From: PALSA-1003 sp963741315
Lineage (GTDB): Bacteria > Pseudomonadota > Gammaproteobacteria > Burkholderiales > Casimicrobiaceae
DNA length: 64,000 nucleotides
Assembly: GCA_963741315.1 (NCBI GenBank)
Contig: CAVUHK010000008.1
Span: 310,001-374,000 of the forward strand
Direction: 5' to 3'
Positions 53,743 to 64,000 of the stretch are shown in pieces. The notes below the pieces were generated by a model. The model saw only the letters and a program-made list of their open reading frames with translations, made no database searches and was not told the origin of the DNA. How positions within the stretch are numbered: the first letter of the stretch is position 1; each line of letters opens with the position of its first letter. A program made the position numbers and the translations under genes.

Positions 53743-54960
53743 TCAGTTGAACTTGAACAGCGCGGCGCCGCCGTCGACGAGCAGCAGCTCGGCAGAGAGT
53801 GGCGCGTTACCGTCCCAGCGCAGCAGCTTGCCGGCCGGGTCGTACTGCACGCCGCGGCGCTGGAACACGACCATGTAGTCCCCGGGCCGCACCGCCGACG
53901 GTGGCGGCATCGTGTTCACCCACGGGTTGAAGAAGACATTGTGCGGATAGAGGTGATACGCACCGCGGTCGCGAAAATAATGCTCGTCGCCGACCATGAA
54001 CACCCGTGCGGGTGGCGGCGGCAGCTTGGCGCGCACTTTTTCGATGAACGCGAACACCATGGCGTCTTCGGCCGCGAGATGGCGTTCGCGCCACGCCAGT
54101 CCGCCGTAGCGGTCGGCGGTGATCGCCGCCTGGCGCGCCAGATTCCACTGCCAGCGCGTGTCGACGACGAACCAGGCAGCGACGAAGATTCCGCCAATGA
54201 CGAGCGCTCCCGCGTTTCCGACCCACTGTTGTCGCCACCACGCCAACGCCGCATACATCAGCGCCACCAGCGCGACGACGACTGCGAACGTCACCGGCAT
54301 CGGCAGGTTTTGTACATCGGCGCCGCCGATGACGGTGTTGATCGTGGAACCGGTCCACGGCTCGAAGGTCAGCCATTCGCGGACCCGGTCGCCGATCACC
54401 TCGCGTGCGCTCAGCGTCTTCACGCTGACGCCGTGGATGATGATCGGCTCGGCGAACGAACCCTTGAAGCCGAGCGCGAGGCCGCTGATGATGCCTTTCC
54501 AGTTGGGATCGTTCTCCAGCAGGTAAGGCTGCACCCGGCCGGCTTCGGTCTCGAGGCGACGGTTGAAGATGCGGCCCGGCTCGTAGCTGTTCTGCCAGAG
54601 CAGCGCGACCTCGACAGAATCGGGAACTCCCAGCGTGTCCCATGCGACTACCGGATAGTCCGACGAGCGCAGCGACGTCTTGACGCTGACGATGGACGTT
54701 CCGCTGGCATCCGGCGCGAGCAGCGCGAGGCCGTCGGGGCGAAGCTGCGAATTGCCGCGATTGACGACCAGGTCGCTCGCAATCGAGCGCAATGTGGGCG
54801 CACTCGTGAACCAGCCGCCCTTGACCGAAAACGCGAGGTAGAGCGCCACGCACAAGAGTGCGCTGGCAGCGAGCAGCCAGCTCGCGACGACGAACGGGCG
54901 CGGACTCGCGGCCGCGGGTGTCGCGGTTGCGGCGGCCGGCGGTGTGGCGATTTCGGTCAA
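53743..54960 (-). CDS. membrane protein of unknown function in the glycan locus
   Basis: 405 residues. A Pro/Ala-rich N-terminus, a membrane helix (about 25-45), a beta-rich extracytoplasmic region of about 180 residues, two helices (about 224-242 and 248-268) and a C-terminal soluble domain. I do not recognise the family. It sits seven bases downstream of the initiating sugar transferase and seven upstream of the frameshifted membrane gene, so all belong to one operon. Confidence 0.6.
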   Translation of the reverse strand: MTEIATPPAAATATPAAASPRPFVVASWLLAASALLCVALYLAFSVKGGWFTSAPTLRSIASDLVVNRGNSQLRPDGLALLAPDASGTSIVSVKTSLRSSDYPVVAWDTLGVPDSVEVALLWQNSYEPGRIFNRRLETEAGRVQPYLLENDPNWKGIISGLALGFKGSFAEPIIIHGVSVKTLSAREVIGDRVREWLTFEPWTGSTINTVIGGADVQNLPMPVTFAVVVALVALMYAALAWWRQQWVGNAGALVIGGIFVAAWFVVDTRWQWNLARQAAITADRYGGLAWRERHLAAEDAMVFAFIEKVRAKLPPPPARVFMVGDEHYFRDRGAYHLYPHNVFFNPWVNTMPPPSAVRPGDYMVVFQRRGVQYDPAGKLLRWDGNAPLSAELLLVDGGAALFKFN

Positions 54961-54967
54961 GGCGAGA

Positions 54968-56383
54968 TCAGTGCGCGTTGCGGCTCTTGAAGACGTGCCA
55001 CACCGTCAGGGCGAGGATGCGCAGGTCGAACCACAGCGACCATTTGTCGATGTAGTAGAGGTCGTATTGTATCCGCTTGGACAGGTCGCTGCTGCCGCGC
55101 AGGTCGTTCACCTGCGCCCAGCCGGTGATGCCGGCCTTGACCATGTGCTTCTGCATGTAGCCGGGAATCTCCTGCCGGAAGCGGGCGACGAACTCCGGCC
55201 GCTCCGGGCGCGGCCCGACCAGCGACATATCGCCCATCATTACGTTGAACAGCTGCGGCAACTCGTCGAGGCTGTAGCGGCGCAGCCACGCGCCAAAGCG
55301 CGTCGTGCGCGCATCGCCCTGTTGCGCCCATACCGGTCCGCTGGCGTGCTCGGCGCCGACCCGCATCGAGCGAAATTTGAGCATGGTGAAGTGGCGTCCG
55401 TTCCAGGTGACGCGCTGCTGGCGATAAAGAACCGGGCCCGGGGAGCTCAACTTGACGCCCACCGTGAGCACGAACAAAAGCGGCGCGAGCAGCAGCAGTG
55501 CGATGCCGCCGAGCGTGTAGTCCTCGACCGCCTTGAACACGCGCTGCACGCCCTCCATCGGCGTGTCGGTCAGTCCGATCACCGGCATGCCGGCGACCTC
55601 GGAGAAACTGTGCCGCAGCAGCTGGAACCCGAAGATATCGGGGACGTAGCGCACCTGCACGGAAAAGGCACGCATGTCGGTCACCAGTTGATGGATACGC
55701 TCCTCGGCGCGCAACGGCAACGCAATCCAGACCTGGTCGAGATCGCCCAACTCCAGATCGCGGGTGAGCTGATCGACGGTGCCCAGTACCGGCACGCCGT
55801 CGACCTCGCCGCCGGTCAGTTCCGGCGTGTCGTCGTAAAAGCCGCGCAAGTGCAAGCCGGTCCACGGTGCTCGCCGCAGGCGCGCCACGACCTCGCGTCC
55901 CAAGTCGCCCGCGCCGACGATGCAGATATGGCGCAGGTTGTAGCCGCGCCGGCGCAGACCGCGCAGCGTCAGACGTAAGCCCAGGCGCATCGCGATTTGC
56001 AACAGCAGGCCAGCACCGATCCAGAGCCCGACCCATGCCCGCGAGTACAGGTCGCCGGTCTTGGTCGCGAATACTGCCAACACGCCGATGGCGACCAGCG
56101 TCAACCAGCCGTAGACAAGGGCGCGCAGGTCCTCGACCACGCTCGCGCCACGCTCCGGTCGATACAACCCGGTTGCGGGAAATACGACGACGCTGCACAA
56201 GGCGACCGCGAAAATCGCGATCCAGTACGCCGGCGGCACAATCGGGGTTCCCTGATACAACCCCAGATACACCCAGTGCGCCGCCCAACCCACCACAACA
56301 ACGATGGCCGGATCGGCGATTCGAGCCAGCGTGTCGAAGGTGCTGGCGTTGCTCTTGAGCAGGTTGCGCGGCGAGCTCAGCAT
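54968..56383 (-). CDS. undecaprenyl-phosphate sugar phosphotransferase (WcaJ/EpsB type)
   Basis: 471 residues. Four N-terminal membrane helices (about 20-125), a Rossmann-like domain with HICIVGAGDLGREVV, a fifth hydrophobic segment (about 277-298), and a C-terminal bacterial sugar-transferase domain: PGPVLYRQQRVTWNG, MLKFRSMR, RRYSLDELPQL, MSLVGPRPERP and KAGITGWAQVNDLRG. It transfers a hexose-1-phosphate to undecaprenyl phosphate and so starts the glycan. ATG 56383 is chosen because the upstream frame lacks membrane character. It overlaps the GT4 gene before it by 7 bp. Confidence 0.93.
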   Translation of the reverse strand: MLSSPRNLLKSNASTFDTLARIADPAIVVVVGWAAHWVYLGLYQGTPIVPPAYWIAIFAVALCSVVVFPATGLYRPERGASVVEDLRALVYGWLTLVAIGVLAVFATKTGDLYSRAWVGLWIGAGLLLQIAMRLGLRLTLRGLRRRGYNLRHICIVGAGDLGREVVARLRRAPWTGLHLRGFYDDTPELTGGEVDGVPVLGTVDQLTRDLELGDLDQVWIALPLRAEERIHQLVTDMRAFSVQVRYVPDIFGFQLLRHSFSEVAGMPVIGLTDTPMEGVQRVFKAVEDYTLGGIALLLLAPLLFVLTVGVKLSSPGPVLYRQQRVTWNGRHFTMLKFRSMRVGAEHASGPVWAQQGDARTTRFGAWLRRYSLDELPQLFNVMMGDMSLVGPRPERPEFVARFRQEIPGYMQKHMVKAGITGWAQVNDLRGSSDLSKRIQYDLYYIDKWSLWFDLRILALTVWHVFKSRNAH

Positions 56384-57558
56384 GGCAATGGCGCGAGCTG
56401 GCGGGCGCGAAATGCGGCGAGCGCAATGCCGATCTCTCCCGCGAGACGCTCGCGGAAGAGCTCGGGCGCGAACCGCTCGGCGTTGGCACGACACGCTTCC
56501 GCCGTGGTCGCCGCGCCGCGCTGCTCGAGGGCAAGGATCGCGGCGCGAATCGCCGCTGCGCTTTGGACGGTGAAAAACGCGCCGGTGGGTTGCGCCGCGT
56601 CCGCACCGCGGATCGTTTCGGCGGCACCGCCGCGTGCAAATGCGATGACCGGTGTGCCGCAGGCCTGGGCCTCCACCGGAGCGATGCCGAAATCCTCTTC
56701 GGCGGCGAAGATGAACGCGCGCGATTCGCGCAGCAGTGCGCGCAGGCGTTCGCGCGAGACTTCCCCCAGGAATTCGACGTTCCCTCCTGCGCGCCGCCGT
56801 GCGCGCCGCAATTCCGGTCCGTCACCGGCGACCACCAGGCGATGTCCCGGCAGTTCGCGAAAGGCCTCTACCATGAGATCGAGACGCTTGTACGCGACCC
56901 AATGCGAAGCAGTGCAATACGCCACGCGCGACGGGGCGCTCGCCCCAGGCGTGAAAAAGTCGACGTCGACCGGTGGGTGGATAACCATCGCTTCCACGGC
57001 GTAGCAGTGACGGATGCGCGTGCGGATGAATTCGGAAATCGCGATGAACTGGTCGACGCGGGCAGTCACGTCGAAATCCCACTGCTGCAATCGATCGAGG
57101 ACCGCGTTCGCCATGAGCCGCTTCGGTCCGCGCTGTGCCTTTGCGGACACAAGGTAGGTCTCACGCAGGTCCCAGGCGTAACGCATGGGAGTCAGGCAAT
57201 AGCAGACGTGCAATTGGCGCTTGTGGGTGCGCACGCCCTTGGCGACAGCGTGCGAAATCGATATCACCAGGTCATAGTCGGCAACATCGAGCGATTCGAT
57301 GGCGCGCGGGAACAGCGGCAGCAGCGCGCGGAAATGTCGCGCCGCGCCCGGCACGCGCTGCAGGAAGCTCGTGTGCGCCCGCTTGCCAAGGATGCGGCTG
57401 CGCTGCGCATCGGGCAGGAAGTCGACCAGCGCGAACAGGTCGGCCTGCGGGTAGACGGCAATGACTTCGGCGAGCGCGTTCTCGCCGCCGCGCCAGGTAT
57501 CGAGCCAGTCGTGGACGATGGCGACGCGAAGCGGTGCGGGAGAGGGCGTTGCTGGCAT
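56377..57558 (-). CDS. family 4 glycosyltransferase
   Basis: 393 residues. GT-B fold: RVAIVHDWLDTWRGGE at the N-terminus, ISHAVAKGVR, LHVCYCLTPMRYAWD, then VAYCTASHWVAYKRLD, LVVAGDGPE and FAAEEDFGIAPVEAQACGTPVIA (E-x7-E). It resembles WbaZ- or mannosyltransferase-type enzymes that act soon after chain initiation. First in the minus-strand run, divergent from the second wzm. The start has no strong ribosome site. Confidence 0.9.
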   Translation of the reverse strand: MPATPSPAPLRVAIVHDWLDTWRGGENALAEVIAVYPQADLFALVDFLPDAQRSRILGKRAHTSFLQRVPGAARHFRALLPLFPRAIESLDVADYDLVISISHAVAKGVRTHKRQLHVCYCLTPMRYAWDLRETYLVSAKAQRGPKRLMANAVLDRLQQWDFDVTARVDQFIAISEFIRTRIRHCYAVEAMVIHPPVDVDFFTPGASAPSRVAYCTASHWVAYKRLDLMVEAFRELPGHRLVVAGDGPELRRARRRAGGNVEFLGEVSRERLRALLRESRAFIFAAEEDFGIAPVEAQACGTPVIAFARGGAAETIRGADAAQPTGAFFTVQSAAAIRAAILALEQRGAATTAEACRANAERFAPELFRERLAGEIGIALAAFRARQLAPLPC

Positions 57559-57674
57559 GGGAGATGGTTCGGTGGGCGCCCGTCGCGAGCGCTCTCGGCG
57601 GCCGAATGAAGGATGATACTATTCGCCGTGAAAATGGTGCGACACCACGTGCGCGCCGGCGAGGGCTCCACCGC
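57559..57674. promoter_or_regulatory. divergent intergenic region between GT4 and second wzm
   Basis: 116 bases separating the minus-strand glycan operon from the plus-strand exporter operon. An A/T-rich core GATGATACTATTC (57612-57624) could hold -10 elements for both directions (TACTAT on plus, TAGTAT on minus). No clear -35 or operator was found. Confidence 0.35.
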
Positions 57675-58471
57675 ATGATTGTCCCCAATCTGGCGAGCGC
57701 CTGGCGCTATCGTCACTTCATCCTTTCTTCGATCCGCGCCGAGATCCGGGCTCGCTTCATACGCAGCAAGCTCGGCGGGCTGTGGATGATCGTGCATCCG
57801 CTGGCGCAGGCGGCGATCTTCGCGCTGGTGCTCTCCGAGATCATGTCGGCCAAGCTGCCGGGCATGGCCAACGACCGCTTCGCCTACGCGCTCTACCTCC
57901 TTTCGGGACTGCTGGGCTGGTCGCTGTTTTCCGAGCTGGTGAATCGCTGCCTGACGCTGTTCATCGACAACGGCAACCTGCTCAAAAAAATCCAGTTCCC
58001 GCGCATCTGCCTGCCGATCATCGTCGCGGGCTCCGCGTTGCTCAACAACGTGCTGCTGCTTCTGGCGATCATCCTCGTGTTCGCATTGTTCGGACGCTTC
58101 CCCGGTGCCGGGCTCGCGTGGGTGCCGCTCCTCATGGTCCTCACGCTCGCGACCGGGCTCTCGATCGGCCTGTTGCTCGGCGTGTTCAACGTGTTCGTGC
58201 GCGACGTCGGGCAGATCGTCCCGGTGCTGCTGCAATTCGGCTTCTGGCTGGCGCCGATCGCCTATACGCCGGACATCGTGCCGCCGGCGTTGCGACGATT
58301 GCTCTACCTCAACCCGATGACGCCGATCGTCCAGGGCTATCAGAACGCGCTGCTGTTCGACCGGCCGCCGGACTTTGTCGCGCTGGCATGGCTGGCTCTG
58401 GCGGCCGTGGTGTTGCTGGTGGTGGCGCTGGCGCTCTTTCGCCGCGCCAGTCCGGAGATGGTGGACGTGCT

Positions 58472-58475
<4 letters not shown>
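57675..58475 (+). CDS. polysaccharide ABC exporter permease (Wzm family), second copy
   Basis: 266 residues. Six-helix ABC-2 permease with ILSSIRAEIRARFIRSKLGGLW before helix 1, as in Wzm/KpsM. It differs clearly from the first copy: FALVLSEIM and KKIQFPRICLPI where copy 1 has VYHFVFTSV and RKVAFPHQLVVY. ATG 57675 is the start that fits the family. Stop overlaps the ATPase gene (ATGA). Confidence 0.88.
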
Positions 58476-59728
<1,253 letters not shown>

Positions 59729-60952
59729 ATGTTCACTTCCTACGCCCAGAATTTCGAGGACGTGATGCTCTGGCGCGCGCTGCGGAACGTCGAGCGTGGC
59801 TTCTACGTCGACATCGGCGCGCAGGATCCTGTGGTCGACTCGGTCAGCCTGGGATTCTACGAACAGGGCTGGCGCGGCGTGCACGTCGAGCCTGTGGCCG
59901 CGTACGCGCAGTCGCTGCGCGAACGGCGACCGGACGAGGTCGTGCTGCAGGTGGCGGTAGGTGCGCAGCAGGGATCGCTCACGCTGTACGAAATCGCTGA
60001 CACGGGCTTGAGCACCGCACGGCGCGAAATCGCGCTCGAACACGGTGGTGCGGGATTCGCGCTCCAGGAGGTGCAAGTCGAGTGTCTGACGCTCGAGCAG
60101 GTGCTCGCGCCGTATGCAGGACGCGACATCCATTGGCTGAAAGTCGACGTCGAAGGCTTTGAGCGCGAAGTACTCGCCGGTTGGGGATCCGCTGCGCGCC
60201 CTTGGATTGTGGTGGTCGAAAGCACGCTGCCGCGGACCCAGGCCGAATCGCACCAGGAGTGGGAGGGACTGCTGCTGCAAAGGGGCTACGTGTTTGCGTG
60301 GTTCGACGGATTGAATCGCTTTTATGTGTCGGGCGCCCATGCTGAGCTCATGCCTGCATTTCAGTACGGCCCGACACCTTTTGACGAGTTCGTGCTGAGC
60401 GCGACCAGCGTCCGCGCGGATGGCTGGCGACGCGAATCGCAAGCGCTCGCCGCTCGCGCCGCGGAGGCCGAGCGAAAGTTTGGCCACGCTTCGTGGCAAA
60501 TGCGCGGCCTGGAGCAGCGCCTCGAAACCGCGCTTGCCCACGGGGCAGCCGCCGAAGCCCACATCGCGGCCATGACGAGCACCGTGTCGTGGCGGATCAC
60601 GGCGCCGCTGCGCTCGGTGCGTGCAGCGGTGCGGCGTGAGAGCTTGTCGCGGCCGCTCGTCGAGCGGTTGTTGCAGTTCGGCAAGGGAACCTGGGCCTAC
60701 AGACGCGTAGCACCGTGGTTGCGGGAGCGGCACCCAGAGGCGTGGGCGCGCGCGAAACGAGCGCTGCTGCGTTCGTCGCCGCCACCTCGGGCGCCCGCGC
60801 TGGCAACCGGAAGGGTCGTCGCGCGCGGGCTGATCGCACACGATACCGAGACCGATGAGGGATTTGAGTCTACGGCGACAGCGGGATCCTTCGATGCGCG
60901 CGACCTGACCGCGCTGATCGAAGTCCAGATCGACCGCCGGCACCGCGCATGA
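59729..60952 (+). CDS. FkbM family methyltransferase with coiled-coil tail
   Basis: 407 residues. The FkbM domain (about 1-215) has YAQNFEDVMLWRAL, GFYVDIGAQDP, VHVEPV, LTLEQVL and WLKVDVEGFEREVLAGW. A heptad-like helix follows (about 228-285), ending in VSWRITAPLRSVRAAVRR, a short motif frequent at the ends of surface-glycan enzymes. The last 100 residues are basic, then disordered. It probably O-methylates a sugar of the exported glycan. ATG is immediately after the wzt stop, and the next gene overlaps its own stop by ATGA. Confidence 0.85.
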   Translation: MFTSYAQNFEDVMLWRALRNVERGFYVDIGAQDPVVDSVSLGFYEQGWRGVHVEPVAAYAQSLRERRPDEVVLQVAVGAQQGSLTLYEIADTGLSTARREIALEHGGAGFALQEVQVECLTLEQVLAPYAGRDIHWLKVDVEGFEREVLAGWGSAARPWIVVVESTLPRTQAESHQEWEGLLLQRGYVFAWFDGLNRFYVSGAHAELMPAFQYGPTPFDEFVLSATSVRADGWRRESQALAARAAEAERKFGHASWQMRGLEQRLETALAHGAAAEAHIAAMTSTVSWRITAPLRSVRAAVRRESLSRPLVERLLQFGKGTWAYRRVAPWLRERHPEAWARAKRALLRSSPPPRAPALATGRVVARGLIAHDTETDEGFESTATAGSFDARDLTALIEVQIDRRHRA

Positions 60953-63900
60953 TGCGCGTGGTCATGGACCTGCAGGCCTGCCAGTCGGAGCCTTCCGCGG
61001 GTCGTGGAATCGGCCGCTACGCCGCCTCACTGGCGCGTGCCATGGCAGGAGACGCCGGCGACGACGAGTTGCGCCTGTGTTTCAACAAAGCCTACGCATC
61101 GACGCTGCGCGAAACGCTCGAGGACTTCGCCGATTCCCCTGGACGTTCGCGCCTGAGCGGCTACGGGCTTCCGTCGATGCCGACCGTCGCGGGCGAGCGC
61201 CGCAGTGCATTGTCGCCGGCGGCGGAGGCGCTGGTGCGGCACCATTGGATGTCGCTCGGTCCCGACGCGATCCACGTGGCGCACGTCTTCGAGGGCTTCG
61301 AGGGTCACGCCGTGGTGCCGGAGTTGCCGCAGGCGCCCGGACTCGTCCGCTCGGCCACGCTCTACGACTTGATACCGTTGCGCTTTCCCGAGCTCTACCT
61401 TGGCGACCCTTTGCGCAGGCGTTGGTACGAACAACGCTGCGACCTCCTTCGCCGCTGCGATTGCGTGCTGGCGATCAGCGAAGCCACGCGTCGCGATGGC
61501 ATCGAGCTGCTCGGGCTCGACCCGGGGCGAATCGTGACCGTGCACGGCGGCGTCGCCGCGTTGCCCGCCTCGCGCACGCAGCGACGGGACGAGCACGCGT
61601 CGATCAGGCAACGGCTGGGCATTCGCCGCCGACTCGTGCTCTACACCGGCGGCGACGATCCGAGAAAGAACCTGGAAGGCGCCGTCGCCGGCTACGCCGC
61701 GTTACCGGCGCGCCTTCGTGACGACACGCAGTTCGCCATCGTCTGCGCGATGTCGCCGCCGACACGCGCTTCGCTCGTCGCCGCGGCTCGCCGCCACGGG
61801 CTGGCCGACGACGCGCTGATTCTCACCGGATTCATCGACGATGCGGACCTGGCCGCGCTGTATGCGTGCTGCGACGCCTTTGTCTTCCCGTCGCGCTACG
61901 AAGGGCTGGGCCTGCCGGTGCTCGAGGCGATGGCCAGCGGTGCACCGGTCATCGGCGCGGGCAACAGCGGTATCGCCGAGGTCATCGGACGCGTCGATGC
62001 CCTGTTCGACGCAGGCAGTGCCGAGTCGATGGCGGAGCGGCTCGCTGCGGTTTTGGACGACCCCGGCTTCGCGGACGCACTTCGCCGCCACGGCGTCGGA
62101 CGTGCGGCCCGCTATACGTGGCGGCGCAGTGCTGCGCTCGCGTGGGACGCGCTGCGCGAGGCGCACGCGAGCAGCCGCCCGCGCAGCCGCGTCGCGTCCA
62201 TGAAAAGCAACGGACCGCAGAACGGCGCGGCGCCGCAGTCGAGCACCGCCCTGCCTCGGCTCGCGTTGTTCACGCCGCTGCCCCCCTGTCGCACCGGCAT
62301 CGCCAATTACAACGCCGCGTTCCTGCCATACCTTTCGCGCCAATTCACCATCGACGTTTACATCGACGACTACGTGCCTGACGCGGCGATGCGGGAAAGC
62401 CTGACCATCCGGCCTGTTGCTGAATTCGCCGCCCGCCGCCGCGACTACGATGCGCTGCTCTACGAAATCGGCAACTCGGAGTTCCACGCCTACATGCTCG
62501 ACGTTCTCGAACGCTATCCCGGCGTGGTCATGCTGCACGACGCCTTCGCCAGCGGTCTGTATGGATACGTCGACTTCCAGCGAGGCCAGCGCGGCACTTA
62601 CCGCGAGGCGCTGTTCTATTCACACGGCCCGCGTGCCCGGCGTCGCATCGCCCCGGTTCAGCGCAATCCTGACCCGGTCGGCGCCAGCATGGTCGACCTG
62701 CCGATGAGCAAGGCGATCCTCGATGCGGCCATTGGCGTGATCTCGCACACGCCGTTCAACGTGGAGGTCGCGCGCGACAATTATCCGCAAGGATGGCGAG
62801 CGCCGTACCGCGTCATCCCGCACATGAAACCGCTGCCGCCGGACGATCAGGATGCACGACGCGCGCAACGCGCCCGGCTTGGATTTGCCGCCGACGACTT
62901 CGTGATCTGCACTTTTGGCCACGTCACGTGGACCAAGAGCGGCGATGTACTGCTCGACGCCTTCTCGCGCGCGCTGTCCGGTGACAATCGCGCAAGGCTG
63001 GTCTACGTCGGCGAACTCGCGCGCGATGACTTCGGCCGCACGCTTTCACGAGCGATCGAGGCGAGCGCGCTGCGCGACAGGATAACGATCACCGGCTACG
63101 CAAGTGAAGCCGACTATGCGGCACACCTGGCTGTTGCCGATCTCGCCGTGCAGTTACGCACGCAAACGCGCGGCGGCACCTCCGGGGCGGTGCTCGACTG
63201 CCTCGCGCACGGTGTGCCGGTCATCGCCAACGAAGCTGGCAGCTTCGTCGATTATCCCCGCGACGTCATTCGGCGCATCGGCGCGCACGTCGACGCAGCG
63301 GAATTGGCGGCGACGCTGCGGGAGTTGCGCGCCAATCCGTCGGCGCGGGCCGCGCTTGCCGCGCGCGGACTCGAGCACGTTGCGCGCGAGCACGATCCGG
63401 ATTTGATCGCCGCTGCGTTTGCGGAAGCGATCACGACATTTTCCGCGCGCAGCCGAGAGGGCTCGCTGGTCACTACCGTGCGCGCCGTAGGCGCTTGTCT
63501 TGCGACGAACGATCTTCGCGACGCCGCCGGTGAATGTGCAACGGCGCTGCTGGACAGCGTCTCGCAAACCACATTCGCGCGCGCGCGCATATTGGTCGAC
63601 GTCTCGCACATCACCGAGCTCGACCACCAGACCGGCATCCAGCGCGTCGTGCGCAACATCGTGCGCTGGATGTACTGCTCGGACCGGGCCGGCTTCGACG
63701 TGGTCGCGGTGCGCCTGGAGCATGGCAGGCTGGTGGAGGCGACCGACTGGCTGCGCGACGAGGGTCTCCTCGACCAGTCGGAAGGCCAACGTGGCGCCGT
63801 CGACCCGCGCTGGGGCGATACGCTGCTCATGCTCGACTCGTCATGGTCGAAGATCGACGACATGCAGCCGGTATTTGCGGCGGTCCGGCGCGCATTCGGG

Positions 63901-64000
63901 ACCATTGTCACCGTGGTCTATGACATCCTGCCGGTGCATTTTCCCGACGCCTTTGTCGAGGGAGGATCGGCGTGGTTCGCGGGTTGGCTGGACAAGGCGC
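60949..64000 (+). CDS. giant multi-domain GT-B (GT4-type) glycosyltransferase, 3' partial
   Basis: The frame is open from ATG 60949 to the window end (over 1017 codons). Unit 1 (about 1-400) starts RVVMDLQACQSEPSAGRGIGRY and has YEGLGLPVLEAMASGAPVI. A Ser/Gln-rich linker around 410-435 leads to unit 2 (about 438-830: FTPLPPCRTGIANYNAAFL, TFGHVTWTKSG, RTQTRGGTSGAVLDCLAHG). Unit 3 begins near 881 with ILVDVSHITELDHQTGIQRVVRN and is cut by the edge. Three tandem GT-B enzymes on one chain suggest processive addition of a repeat unit. Confidence 0.9.
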   Translation, partial: MMRVVMDLQACQSEPSAGRGIGRYAASLARAMAGDAGDDELRLCFNKAYASTLRETLEDFADSPGRSRLSGYGLPSMPTVAGERRSALSPAAEALVRHHWMSLGPDAIHVAHVFEGFEGHAVVPELPQAPGLVRSATLYDLIPLRFPELYLGDPLRRRWYEQRCDLLRRCDCVLAISEATRRDGIELLGLDPGRIVTVHGGVAALPASRTQRRDEHASIRQRLGIRRRLVLYTGGDDPRKNLEGAVAGYAALPARLRDDTQFAIVCAMSPPTRASLVAAARRHGLADDALILTGFIDDADLAALYACCDAFVFPSRYEGLGLPVLEAMASGAPVIGAGNSGIAEVIGRVDALFDAGSAESMAERLAAVLDDPGFADALRRHGVGRAARYTWRRSAALAWDALREAHASSRPRSRVASMKSNGPQNGAAPQSSTALPRLALFTPLPPCRTGIANYNAAFLPYLSRQFTIDVYIDDYVPDAAMRESLTIRPVAEFAARRRDYDALLYEIGNSEFHAYMLDVLERYPGVVMLHDAFASGLYGYVDFQRGQRGTYREALFYSHGPRARRRIAPVQRNPDPVGASMVDLPMSKAILDAAIGVISHTPFNVEVARDNYPQGWRAPYRVIPHMKPLPPDDQDARRAQRARLGFAADDFVICTFGHVTWTKSGDVLLDAFSRALSGDNRARLVYVGELARDDFGRTLSRAIEASALRDRITITGYASEADYAAHLAVADLAVQLRTQTRGGTSGAVLDCLAHGVPVIANEAGSFVDYPRDVIRRIGAHVDAAELAATLRELRANPSARAALAARGLEHVAREHDPDLIAAAFAEAITTFSARSREGSLVTTVRAVGACLATNDLRDAAGECATALLDSVSQTTFARARILVDVSHITELDHQTGIQRVVRNIVRWMYCSDRAGFDVVAVRLEHGRLVEATDWLRDEGLLDQSEGQRGAVDPRWGDTLLMLDSSWSKIDDMQPVFAAVRRAFGTIVTVVYDILPVHFPDAFVEGGSAWFAGWLDKA

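Overview
The window reads as a chromosomal segment of a high-GC betaproteobacterium (Burkholderiales or a neighbouring order). The basis is the aa3-type cox cluster with CtaG, SURF1 and SCO, the rubredoxin-thiD-thiE-hemL run, an Xps-ordered type II secretion operon, and a short intergenic repeat of a style I associate with Burkholderiales. No database search was possible, so the taxon is an inference. Genes are dense, with many 4-bp ATGA or GTGA stop/start overlaps. No transposase, integrase, CRISPR array, rRNA or intact tRNA was seen.

Layout. (1) 1-9995: cytochrome c oxidase structural and assembly genes (coxB partial, coxA, a small membrane protein, ctaG, coxC, DUF2909 on the minus strand, surf1, a thioredoxin-fold protein, ctaB, SCO). 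A two-gene minus-strand cassette (polysaccharide-deacetylase-like protein plus methyltransferase) and a 3' tRNA fragment interrupt it, and no heme A synthase gene (ctaA) is present. (2) 10010-13557: gloA and rubredoxin on the minus strand, then thiD, thiE and hemL on the plus strand. (3) 13605-18557: a first glycosyltransferase block with a TPR-GT9-like protein, a SEC-C/TPR/OGT-like protein and a GT2. (4) 18848-30140: an eleven-gene type II secretion operon in the order E-F-G-H-I-J-K-L-M-N-D. A small lipoprotein follows, then two separately transcribed secreted proteins and a periplasmic parvulin (to 34933). (5) 35057-46267: a plus-strand surface-glycan run with ABC exporter Wzm/Wzt, methyltransferase with coiled coil, GT2-GT4 fusion and two large TPR/OGT-like proteins. 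(6) 57558 down to 46292: a minus-strand run with GT4, a WcaJ-type initiating sugar transferase, a membrane protein, a frameshifted membrane protein, a DUF5672/SEC-C/TPR/GT9 fusion, a SEC-C/TPR/OGT protein and a HerA-like ATPase. (7) 57675-64000: a second Wzm/Wzt pair, an FkbM methyltransferase and the start of a giant protein with three GT-B units.

How the parts may work together. Regions 5-7 look like an ABC-transporter-dependent O-antigen or capsule locus. A WcaJ-type enzyme would load the first sugar on undecaprenyl phosphate, and GT2/GT4 enzymes would extend the chain. Methyltransferases with coiled-coil tails may cap or measure it, and two Wzm/Wzt pairs with C-terminal glycan-binding domains may export it. 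Interleaved with this are six TPR-glycosyltransferases, three of them carrying a SEC-C zinc motif. By family these are more likely to glycosylate proteins than lipid-linked sugars. A set that size beside a type II secretion operon and two Ser/Thr-rich secreted proteins suggests an undescribed protein-glycosylation system. That link is inference from gene proximity.

The observations I rate highest are the SEC-C/TPR/GT architectures, the two parallel exporter-plus-methyltransferase modules, a degenerate second OGT half-domain inside the 1127-residue protein, and two copies of a hairpin repeat lying exactly at ATGA gene junctions.
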